In this document: positions 45,801 to 53,789 of the stretch, piece by piece
Layout: every line of letters begins with the position of its first letter
How positions within the stretch are numbered: the stretch's first letter is position 1
Assembly: GCA_002714185.1 (NCBI GenBank)
Contig: PAWM01000010.1
Coordinates: forward strand, 11,045-72,116
Length of the DNA: 61,072 nucleotides
Direction: 5' to 3'
DNA from: Flavobacteriales bacterium
GTDB lineage: Bacteria; Bacteroidota; Bacteroidia; Flavobacteriales; TMED113
Made by a program: the position numbers and the translations under genes
The notes under the pieces: generated by a model
What the model was told of the DNA's origin: nothing
Seen by the model: the letters and a program-made list of their open reading frames with translations, nothing else
Databases searched by the model: none

Positions 45801-46944
45801 TTATTTGTTATCAGTAGAAGATAGTTATGGATGTTTATTTAGTGAATATGTACCAATATCTCAACCTTCTATTTCTGATATGGTTATTGATATTGATAGT
45901 CAAATTAGCTGCTTAGAACCCTTCAATATTAATGTTTCCGGTGTAAGTTCTGGGAATTGGTCTGGTTCGGGACCTGGAAATATTGAATTTTCTAATCCTT
46001 TGAACTTACAAACTGAAGTTATAGTTTCTGAGTTTGGAACTTATGAAATTGTATTTACGAATGATTGTGGAGAAGAGATTTCTACTACAGCTCAAATGTT
46101 ATCAATTGCACCACTTGCAGAGGCTGTACCTGTAGTTGTGTATTGTGATTTTGAAACTTCATTGGTAGCGTCTTCATTCAGTAGTCAAGGATTTTGGTCA
46201 TTAATTGAATCTCCGGATAATACTCAAGTTACCATTGACAATATTAATTCATTTGAAACTGATGTATACATGACACCAATTGATCCAAGTCAAGAATGTT
46301 GTTATGGTGATTATTTATTTTCCTTTACCTCTTGTGGAAAAGAAGATTATGCTCAGTTTTCTATTCAAAAAGAAGCACCTGAATTTGGTGTTTCGACATA
46401 TCAAGATTGTTTACTTGATGCAACTATATTTATTGAAAATCCAATTTCTTTTGCCGATGCTTTAATGGATCCTGGTACATGGGAATGGAGTAATGCAGGT
46501 GTTAATCAAGGTAATGTTGATATTTATTATGCGACCCCACATGAAATAAGTTTTGGTGTTTCTGATTATGGATTATATGAGTTTAGATATTTAATTTGTG
46601 ATACTTTCTATCAACATTTTGTTGGTTTTTCGTGTCCCTTAGAACTTCCTAATGTTTTTACACCAAATGGTGATTTAAATAATGACTTTTTTTTAGAAAG
46701 TCAATTAATTCCACTAATACATTCTCAAATTAATTTTACTGTATATAATAGGTTTGGTCAAATTGTTCATTCTCAAAATAATTACGGTTTTGATTCGCAT
46801 CTATGGGATGGTACTACTAATACCTTTGAAAATAAAAAATTGAATGATGGTGTTTATTATTACATATTGGAATTATTTAATAATGCGAATATGAGAAAGG
46901 AGAGGTATAGTGGATATGTACATTTATTTAAAGAAGATAGATAA
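42823..46944 (+). CDS. T9SS type B surface protein with SprB repeats and an inserted Kazal-like domain
   Basis: 1373 aa. Signal peptide 1-20 (LIYSQ). Residues 20-215 form a domain with MCYTVDEYN, NWMHGIVPLFGPGWD and FCWEITTQSC, of a kind found at the front of Bacteroidota adhesins. Residues ~215-1020 hold about ten SprB repeats (CFGxxDGxxxxxxSGGTPPY..SW). The second one carries an inserted six-Cys Kazal-like segment at 335-393. Residues 1025-1270 contain two or three GxWSGSGPG.I.F / SEFGTYE-type units shared with the protein at 18219. The C-terminus is a type B sorting domain (FTPNGDLNNDFF, VYNRFGQIVH, DGVYYYILE). It begins 93 bases after the giant gene; a five-codon frame (42804-42821) ends just before its ATG. 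Confidence 0.9.
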   Translation: MKKFYILFFFLLCCINLIYSQDDDCIVDAGVELIPGPTPDPLFTGFSTYPAETTVQMCYTVDEYNTPGTQNWMHGIVPLFGPGWDLTTLQPVGQPETQFWAGGEWIWVGDVVAGITGELISGPGWFFDAGSGGGTLDGDPTDNWGDGNNGPWTFCWEITTQSCPPAFNEANLIVEILNFADSETGSWNNSAALNQCLDDPSYYIQGVQLDCPTCDESGLTIIHPTCANVDETGGVAVVTPEGIGPWNYIWFNLDSGEIIEENTNVTLPVTVSGLESAEYLIQVEDLGFPGGCSSPVYFEILPPEEIMVELDVTNASCIDSNDGVITVSSIMNSNCIDDNLIAEDINGDGIINNDDFSCPSTSEEVCGCDFVTYFNACQATNWYGITAYDTGSCSGFPTDYDISWSSSNSFNSPSWNGEITSLLPGEYSVLIASNNNASPVFGCDFQTTVVVGSPEQFNYNYNIIDVSCFIDDNNDSINDIIDGAISINLTGGTEPYTTSIGLLTGEIIATEIGSSISFSNLGVGDYFFTPFDAFGCLVEEQEVFFTISEPEPIILENIIFSDYGGFGVACNNDDSGFINIDINGGTPPYQYNWSNSTGTLVNNTQNLSNANAGIYSVQVVDQNNCELLINDLVLSEPNVVDIIATEIVPVSCSGATDGAITVDISGGVSPYSFSWFFDDIFLSNNPNISDIPTGDYTVIVTDNNNCEYQEIFSVTTPNPILINETITNISCFEFNDGSIDLSLSGGTPPYIVEWSTGSFNENISNLSPGVYDVIVTDNEGCFETATFQITEPTLLIASVSSFDVLCFGENTGSITPIISGGTPPYTESWSGGADPNNLFAGVYSLTITDANSCIVTVDDIIINQPDLELALTANIIDVFPCNGDQTGSIEPIASGGTFPYQFSTTPGVFLNQLGSGLYTVSVVDSNGCVVEEDFFVDEPNPVSAIVNSVDATCFGLSDGQASAVPSGGTGPYTVLWSDLFGVSVDPNNLSAGTYLLSVEDSYGCLFSEYVPISQPSISDMVIDIDSQISCLEPFNINVSGVSSGNWSGSGPGNIEFSNPLNLQTEVIVSEFGTYEIVFTNDCGEEISTTAQMLSIAPLAEAVPVVVYCDFETSLVASSFSSQGFWSLIESPDNTQVTIDNINSFETDVYMTPIDPSQECCYGDYLFSFTSCGKEDYAQFSIQKEAPEFGVSTYQDCLLDATIFIENPISFADALMDPGTWEWSNAGVNQGNVDIYYATPHEISFGVSDYGLYEFRYLICDTFYQHFVGFSCPLELPNVFTPNGDLNNDFFLESQLIPLIHSQINFTVYNRFGQIVHSQNNYGFDSHLWDGTTNTFENKKLNDGVYYYILELFNNANMRKERYSGYVHLFKEDR
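43822..44001 (+). other. Kazal-like domain inserted in a SprB repeat
   Basis: Encodes residues 334-393 with Cys at 335, 358, 366, 368, 377 and 393. The run VCGCDFVTYFNACQA followed by GITAYDTGSC matches the Bacteroidota Kazal-type pattern PVCGCDG.TY.N.C.A..G...Y..G.C, preceded by CIDDNLI as usual. The stretch between the first two Cys has an extra EF-hand-like DINGDGIINNDDF. Confidence 0.75.
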
Positions 46945-46984
46945 TAGCGTATTATTAAAATTATATAACTTAAAAAGTTTTGTT

Positions 46985-49900
46985 ATGAAAAAAATATTGT
47001 TTTGTATATGTGTGTTTATTAATTTTTATATTCAAGGACAATCAGTTTTAGATTGGCAAGTTCCTGTAACTGATGCAAATGCTACAATAAGTATTGGGGA
47101 AGGAAATGGTGTAACTGGTGCATCTGATCCAACTCTCAATTCAGCACTGCTACCTGATGGGTCTTTAATTGGTGTTTTCTTTTTAAATGATAATAATGAG
47201 TATACTTGTGGTGGAGCAACTAAATGGAATGCATCATTAAATTTAGCAGTTGCAGCATGGGGCTCTGAAAGTGGTTTAGATAATGGGTTTGCTGCCGGTG
47301 AGTCATATAATTGGTTTGTGAGAGTATGTGACGGTGATTGTTGGCCTATAGATCTTGATGGTGATAATGTTATTGATTCAAATGAAGTATTAGATGGAAT
47401 AGATTATATTTCTAATGATGCTATAATGTTAAACATAAGTCCTTTTGATGTTACATACGTATCTAATGGATTATCAGCTTTATCTTCTGCTGATTTTGTT
47501 GAATATGAAGAAAATGTAGAAGAAGAATTATCATGTGAGTGTGCTTATGGGGTAGCTGTTCCTAACGGAGGTATGTGTATGATACTCAATGCTTGTGATG
47601 ACCCTACAGCATCCAATTATTGTCCTGGACTAGGACCTGATTTAACACAATATTTTCAAAATGCATGTGAATATGATCAAGCTTTAGAAGGTTGTACATG
47701 TGAGGAAGCTTATAATTATGATTCTAATGCTTCAGTTGACGATGGTACTTGTTTAGTGTTGTCTGGAGGCTGTAATGATTCTTCTGCAGCAAATTATTCA
47801 GGAGATGAATGCTCTACTGCTAATTTTATTGCACCAAATTGTGTGTACTCTGGTTGTTTATGTTCCGAATCATATAATTATAATCCATCTGCAAACTTAG
47901 ATGATGGTTCATGTGTTATTTTAAGTGGTGGCTGTAGTGATGCTACTGCTAATAACTACTCAGGAGATGAATGTTCTACTGCTATTTTTGCTTCAGAAGA
48001 TTGTCAATATAGTCTTATTGATGTTGATTTAACTTGGGAGTTTTCTATAACCGATGCTAATATGACAGTTCAAATAGGTTCTGATGTAGTTAATTTTAAT
48101 AATGAACCAATTCCATTAGGTTCTTTAATCGGTGCTTTTTTCACGAATGACAATGGTGAATTACAAAATGCTGGATATTTAGAGTGGACAGGAGATCAAC
48201 TAGCATTACCTGTATGGGCATCAGAGTCTGGCTTAGATAATGGATTTGCTTCAGGTGAGGAAATTATATGGGGTTTATCAATCGGTCCAGATGATTTTCT
48301 TGCTACTTCGTCTTCTATGAATTCTAATCCACCATTTTCTCAAACTTTTATTTCAAATGGTTTTGGACAATTATTGTCAGCTGAATTTGAAGGTGAATTA
48401 ACAGCCGTTTTAGGATGTACTGACCCGTCGGCCTACAATTATAGTCCTGATGCTAATTTTGATAATGGTTCTTGTTATAATTTAGATTGGGAGGTGACGC
48501 CCACTGATTGTAATATGACAATTTTAATTCAACAAGTAGATATTGATTTACTTAGCATTTCTTTAAATCAAGATGTTATTCCCACTGGCTCAGTAATTGG
48601 GGTGTTTTATGAAAATGAAAATGGAGAACTTATATGTGGTGGATCTACTATATGGACAGGAGTAGCAACCAGTCTTGCTGTTTGGGGAGCAGAAGCTGGA
48701 TTAAATAATGGTTTTCAAAGTGGAGAGGAATTTGCAACTTGGGCTTTATTGATTGGAGATCAAACGATTCAAATTGATGATAATGGGGCTACAATGAATG
48801 AAATTGGGTGGTCTAGTACTTATGTGTGTAATGGATTTGGAAATCTAACATCTGTTAATTTTGAAGGAGAATACACCATAAGTTTTGGTTGTACAGATTC
48901 TACTGCTTGTAATTATGATGAAACCGCGATTGTTGATGATACATCTTGTACTTATGCACAAATATTGTATCAGGATAGTGATGGTGATGGCCTTGGAAAT
49001 CCAGATTCGAGTACAGAATCTTGTGATGAAATAAGTGGATTTGTAGACAATAATGAAGATCCTTGTCCTAATAATATAGATAATCCTAATAATGCGGTTA
49101 TATGGTATCTAGATGAAGATGGTGATGGTCTAGGAACAGATTTATATATTGTATATGGATGTAATCCTCCGGGGGATGATTTTTCTGATAATGCTGATGA
49201 CCCTTGTCCTTATGATAGTGAAAATACTGATGAAGATAATGATGGAATTTGTGATTATGAAGATGATTGTATTGGTGAATATGATGCTCTTGGTATTTGT
49301 AACGGAGAATGTGTTAATGATATAGATAATGATGGAGTTTGTGATATTGATGAAATTTATGGATGTCAAGATTCATCTGCATTAAATTTTGATAGTTCTG
49401 CAACTGAAAATGATGATTCTTGTTGTTATATAGCAGGATGTATAGATGCGTCAGCATTTAATTATAATTCCAATGCATGTTTTGATAACGGTTCATGTAT
49501 AGATGTTTTAGAAGGTTGTACAGATTCATCCTCATTTAATTATGATGTGAATGCAAATACAGATGATGGTTCATGTGTTCCATTTATTTTTGGTTGTACT
49601 GATATATTCGCTTGTAATTATGATTTAACAGTTAATACAGATAATGGTACTTGTACTTATCCTTTAGAGGATTATTTAGATTGTAATAATAATTGTTTAA
49701 CTGATTCTGATAGTGATGGAGTATGTGATGAGATAGAAACTTTTGGTTGTACTGAATTATCAGCATTTAATTATGATTCTTCAGCAACTGAAGATGATGG
49801 TTCATGTATAGAAGTGGTCTATGGTTGTACAGACTCAATGGCTTTAAATTATGATGAAATAGCTAATACTGATAATAATAGTTGTTGTTTCATTGAAGGT

Positions 49901-52900
49901 TGTACAGATGAATTAGCATATAATTATAATGCTAATGCTTGTTTTGATAATAGCTCCTGTATTGAAGTTATAGAGGGCTGTTTAGACCCATCTGCTTTAA
50001 ATTATGATTTAAATGCTAATACTTCTAATGATAGTTGTTGTTATATTGGAGGATGTACAGATTCATCTGCATATAATTATAATTCAAATGCATGTTTTGA
50101 TAACGGTTCCTGTGTTGAAGTTATTGAGGGATGTACAGATTCATCATCATTTAATTATAATGTGAATGCAAATACAGACGATGGTTCTTGTATACCATTT
50201 ATTTTTGGCTGTACTGATTCAATAGCTTGTAATTTTAATCCTAGTGCAAATACAGATAATGGATGTACTTATCCTGAGGATTTCTATGACTGTAATGAAG
50301 TTTGTTTAAATGATTTAGATTCTGATGGTATTTGTGATGAATTAGAAGTGGGTGGATGTACAAATCCAGCAGCTTTCAACTATAATCCGCAAGCAACAGA
50401 TTCCGACTTTTGTATTTTTCCAGGATGTTTAGATTCTGGTGCTTGTAATTTTGATTCCGAAGGCATATATAATGAGGTTGTAGAATGTGAGTATGAATCA
50501 TGTTTAGGATGTACAGATTCGTCTGCAGAAAATTATGATTCAGAAGCTATAATAGATAATGGTTCATGTATTATAATAGGATGTACAGATCAAGTAGCTT
50601 GTAATTATAATCCTAATGCAAATTCTAACAGTGGATGTTCATATCCAGTAATTTATTTTGATTGTGATAATAATTGTATCAATGATATTGATAGTGATGA
50701 AGTATGTGATGAATTGGAAATTTTTGGATGTACTGATTCATCAGCATTCAATTTTGATTTAGAAGCTACAGAGGATGATGGAACTTGTATAGAAATAATT
50801 TTAGGATGTTTAGATAATGCTTCATGTAACTATATTATTAATGCGAATACAGATGATGGTTCATGTATATATCCATCTCAGGGTTTTGATTGTGATGGTA
50901 ATGCATTATTATTAGATTCTCCATGGGGAAATAATATTGGTTGTGACCCATTTAATACTCATGTTGTTGGATTTGCAGTAGAGGGATTTAATATAGGAGA
51001 TTTTATAGGTTTATTTTATACGAGTTCAGATGGTGATTTAGTGTTTTCACAAGGAATTGAATATAGTGGTAATAATTTTTCTTTTACTATTTGTGGTGAT
51101 GATCAAACAACTTCCGAAAAAGATGGTTTTGATATAGGCGAGTCTTTCATCTGGCAACTTTGGCCAGTAGGTGAAGATTGTGCTTATTCTATCAATGTTG
51201 ATTATTCTGAATCTCAGTCTTCAGCTGGAGAATATCAAGTAAATGGTATTTCTCAAGTTATTTCTTTTTCAGGAAGTCCTCTCGATGCATCTGCTATTGT
51301 TACAGATGCTCTGTGTTACGGGGATTTGGGGTCAGCAGAATTGATAGTTACAGGCGGTGTTGCTCCATATCAAATTGAAGATTTATCATCTTTACCTGTA
51401 GGTTTAAATACTACAGTAGTTCTTGATGCAGTAGGATGTCAATTTGAATTAGAATTTATTGTTCAAGAACCGGACTTGCTAACCTCTTCAGTTGAGATAC
51501 TAAATCCTCTATGTAATGGTGGTTTAGCCACAGTGTATTATAGTGTTTTAGGAGGTACTCCACCATATCAATACACAGATAATGGTATAGATTTTTATGA
51601 CTTTATTCCAAATCAAGATAATGAGCTATATTTATCTACTGATAATAATTTACTCTTAACTGCTATTGATGCAAATGGTTGTGTAAGTGAAGTGGAAGTT
51701 GTTTATGAAGTACCTGCAGAATTAACTGTAGAAGTAATAGTAAGTGAACCATTATGTTATGGAGATTTTGTATCAGCAGAAATAATAGTTGAAGGTGGTA
51801 CAGCTCCATATGAAATATCTGCATATGAAGTATCATCTATTCCTTTATTCGTTTATGATTTTAATTACCTGTTATCAGGTACATATACCGCAGAAGTAAC
51901 TGATGCTAATGGATGCATAGCAAGTCTTGACTTTATAGTTACAGAGCCAGAAGAATTGTCATTATCATTTAATTCTACAGCAGGTGAGTATTCTAATTGT
52001 TCTTCTGGAACAGCTGCTGTGTTTGTAGAGGGCGGTAATGGAGATTATGAATATTTGTGGTCAAATGGTGAAACTACTGCAGAATTATCAGGACTTTGTG
52101 CCGGAGATTACTCTGTTACAGTTACTGATTCTAATGGCTGTGTTGTTAATGGACTAGTAACTGTAGAATATTTGCTACCAGAAGGGTGGGAGGTTAATGA
52201 AACAAGTTTGGTTCATCATATAATTATTGGAGGCGGTTTTTTAGATGATGCTATTATGTTATTAGATGAAATTCAACTAGTACCAGGTGATTATGTGGGT
52301 GTGTTTTTTAATAATGATGATGGAACTCAATCATGTGGTGGTTATGTGATGATAAATGAATATAATATGTTCATGAATCAAGATGGTTGTTATACTTGTC
52401 CTTTATATGCTTATGGAAGTGATAATGATTATGAAGGTTTTGAGCAAGGAGAAAAATTTAATTGGAGAGTTTGGAGTAATCAAACAGAAACAGAAGTAGA
52501 GGGTTTTGCTGTTTATGATAATAGTTGCGATGATGAAAGATATTTTAATTCGAACGGTACTAATCAAGATGCTGGTACAAGTTGTGTTTTAGGTACTGTG
52601 TTTGCATCTCATCAAGTGATTCCACTTAACGAAAATCTATATTCTGACTGGGATATGATATCAACATATATGTCCTCTGAGGAAACTGTTCAATCCATAT
52701 TTACTCCTGTAGCAGAAGAGTTAGTTATTATAAAAGATGCTACTGAGTTAGTTTATTGGCCAGATTTAAATATACAAACACTAACAACTTTAAATGTAAA
52801 TGATGCTTATGCAGTTAAAACATGGGCACCAAATGAAATAACTGTTTATGGAGATTTTATTCAACCAGAAGAAATTTCATTTTCTCTTTCTGGTTGGAAT

Positions 52901-53785
52901 TATATGTCATACCCACGATACTACCAAGAAGATGTTGATGTTGTATTATCTGATTTAGCATCAAATATAAAATTATTAAAAGATGATGAAGGGAATCTGT
53001 ATTGGCCTGAATTAGGTATTAATACAATTGGTCAGATGGAGGCAGGTGAAGGTTATATTCTAAAAGTCTTGGATGATCAATTATTTTCTTTCCCATCTAA
53101 TAGTGATGGCGAGATAGGTGGTAGTACAGTTGCCGAGGGAAGACTTGGTTTAACCCAAACCTCTTACTTTACTGACATTGAGAAAACTAACTCTAACATG
53201 GTTATTGGGTTACCTGTAGAATCTTGGGATAATTTTTATCCTGAAAATGGAGATGAATTAGTTGCATTCGATTCTGAAAATAACATCGTAGGTGTTACTG
53301 TATTGAATGATAATAATAATTTTATGTTTATTTGGGGTGATGATAATGAAACATCGCATAAGGATGGAATGATAAGTGGAGAAGAATTTTTTATTGAATT
53401 ATGGGATCAGTCAACAAATACTATTTATACTGTTGAAATAGATTGGGAAGAAGGAGTTGATTTATTTAGTAATAATGGAATTAATATAGCTTCTTCAATT
53501 TTCGTAGATAAGAAATTTGAAAATAGTTTAGATTATATTTCTTGTTATCCAAATCCAACTTCAGGTAATTTATCAATTGAATTCTATTTGAATAATGATG
53601 ATTATGTAAATTTATCAATCTTCAATTCAATTGGTGAGCAAGTTTATAAGTATAATAAGAATTTATTTACTAAGGGTATTAATAAATTACCAATTTCTTT
53701 AGGACATTTAAGTCAGGGGTTATACTATATTGAGATACAAAATTCTGAAGAAAATAAGAATATTATAATTGATTTAACAAAATAA
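46985..53785 (+). CDS. T9SS type A Cys-rich repeat adhesin with six GDxIGxF modules
   Basis: 2266 aa from ATG 46985, where a signal peptide starts (MKKILFCICVFINFYIQGQS); an in-frame start 25 codons upstream would overlap the previous gene and add a charged stretch, so it is rejected. The layout is three N-terminal modules of the PxGSLIGxFF....WASESGLDNGF.xGE type, with Cys-rich units between them. About 23 GCTD.SA.NYN.NA..DDGSC units in all extend to residue ~1300, interleaved with DSDSDGxCDE blocks. A fourth module, three or four SprB-type repeats and a fifth module follow. Next come a duplicated WDMISTYM/WNYMSYP domain (about 1886-2042), a sixth module and a type A sorting domain (CYPNPTSGNLSIEF). 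Likely a secreted adhesin; 4 bases separate it from the next gene. Confidence 0.9.
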   Translation: MKKILFCICVFINFYIQGQSVLDWQVPVTDANATISIGEGNGVTGASDPTLNSALLPDGSLIGVFFLNDNNEYTCGGATKWNASLNLAVAAWGSESGLDNGFAAGESYNWFVRVCDGDCWPIDLDGDNVIDSNEVLDGIDYISNDAIMLNISPFDVTYVSNGLSALSSADFVEYEENVEEELSCECAYGVAVPNGGMCMILNACDDPTASNYCPGLGPDLTQYFQNACEYDQALEGCTCEEAYNYDSNASVDDGTCLVLSGGCNDSSAANYSGDECSTANFIAPNCVYSGCLCSESYNYNPSANLDDGSCVILSGGCSDATANNYSGDECSTAIFASEDCQYSLIDVDLTWEFSITDANMTVQIGSDVVNFNNEPIPLGSLIGAFFTNDNGELQNAGYLEWTGDQLALPVWASESGLDNGFASGEEIIWGLSIGPDDFLATSSSMNSNPPFSQTFISNGFGQLLSAEFEGELTAVLGCTDPSAYNYSPDANFDNGSCYNLDWEVTPTDCNMTILIQQVDIDLLSISLNQDVIPTGSVIGVFYENENGELICGGSTIWTGVATSLAVWGAEAGLNNGFQSGEEFATWALLIGDQTIQIDDNGATMNEIGWSSTYVCNGFGNLTSVNFEGEYTISFGCTDSTACNYDETAIVDDTSCTYAQILYQDSDGDGLGNPDSSTESCDEISGFVDNNEDPCPNNIDNPNNAVIWYLDEDGDGLGTDLYIVYGCNPPGDDFSDNADDPCPYDSENTDEDNDGICDYEDDCIGEYDALGICNGECVNDIDNDGVCDIDEIYGCQDSSALNFDSSATENDDSCCYIAGCIDASAFNYNSNACFDNGSCIDVLEGCTDSSSFNYDVNANTDDGSCVPFIFGCTDIFACNYDLTVNTDNGTCTYPLEDYLDCNNNCLTDSDSDGVCDEIETFGCTELSAFNYDSSATEDDGSCIEVVYGCTDSMALNYDEIANTDNNSCCFIEGCTDELAYNYNANACFDNSSCIEVIEGCLDPSALNYDLNANTSNDSCCYIGGCTDSSAYNYNSNACFDNGSCVEVIEGCTDSSSFNYNVNANTDDGSCIPFIFGCTDSIACNFNPSANTDNGCTYPEDFYDCNEVCLNDLDSDGICDELEVGGCTNPAAFNYNPQATDSDFCIFPGCLDSGACNFDSEGIYNEVVECEYESCLGCTDSSAENYDSEAIIDNGSCIIIGCTDQVACNYNPNANSNSGCSYPVIYFDCDNNCINDIDSDEVCDELEIFGCTDSSAFNFDLEATEDDGTCIEIILGCLDNASCNYIINANTDDGSCIYPSQGFDCDGNALLLDSPWGNNIGCDPFNTHVVGFAVEGFNIGDFIGLFYTSSDGDLVFSQGIEYSGNNFSFTICGDDQTTSEKDGFDIGESFIWQLWPVGEDCAYSINVDYSESQSSAGEYQVNGISQVISFSGSPLDASAIVTDALCYGDLGSAELIVTGGVAPYQIEDLSSLPVGLNTTVVLDAVGCQFELEFIVQEPDLLTSSVEILNPLCNGGLATVYYSVLGGTPPYQYTDNGIDFYDFIPNQDNELYLSTDNNLLLTAIDANGCVSEVEVVYEVPAELTVEVIVSEPLCYGDFVSAEIIVEGGTAPYEISAYEVSSIPLFVYDFNYLLSGTYTAEVTDANGCIASLDFIVTEPEELSLSFNSTAGEYSNCSSGTAAVFVEGGNGDYEYLWSNGETTAELSGLCAGDYSVTVTDSNGCVVNGLVTVEYLLPEGWEVNETSLVHHIIIGGGFLDDAIMLLDEIQLVPGDYVGVFFNNDDGTQSCGGYVMINEYNMFMNQDGCYTCPLYAYGSDNDYEGFEQGEKFNWRVWSNQTETEVEGFAVYDNSCDDERYFNSNGTNQDAGTSCVLGTVFASHQVIPLNENLYSDWDMISTYMSSEETVQSIFTPVAEELVIIKDATELVYWPDLNIQTLTTLNVNDAYAVKTWAPNEITVYGDFIQPEEISFSLSGWNYMSYPRYYQEDVDVVLSDLASNIKLLKDDEGNLYWPELGINTIGQMEAGEGYILKVLDDQLFSFPSNSDGEIGGSTVAEGRLGLTQTSYFTDIEKTNSNMVIGLPVESWDNFYPENGDELVAFDSENNIVGVTVLNDNNNFMFIWGDDNETSHKDGMISGEEFFIELWDQSTNTIYTVEIDWEEGVDLFSNNGINIASSIFVDKKFENSLDYISCYPNPTSGNLSIEFYLNNDDYVNLSIFNSIGEQVYKYNKNLFTKGINKLPISLGHLSQGLYYIEIQNSEENKNIIIDLTK
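49436..50277. repeat. Duplicated ~230-bp block, copies offset by 615 bases
   Basis: Positions about 49436-49665 recur at about 50051-50277, without insertions or deletions over at least the first 165 bases. Both copies encode the order SNACFDN(G)SC, then a TDSSSFNYxVNANTDDGSC unit and PFIFGCTD. The bases between the copies are made of related but more diverged units. Confidence 0.85.
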
Positions 53786-53789
53786 ATAT

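Noticed and set aside
46910-46984. Upstream in-frame start for the 2266-aa protein
   Set aside because: It overlaps the end of the previous gene and places charged residues ahead of a clear signal peptide that starts at 46985.
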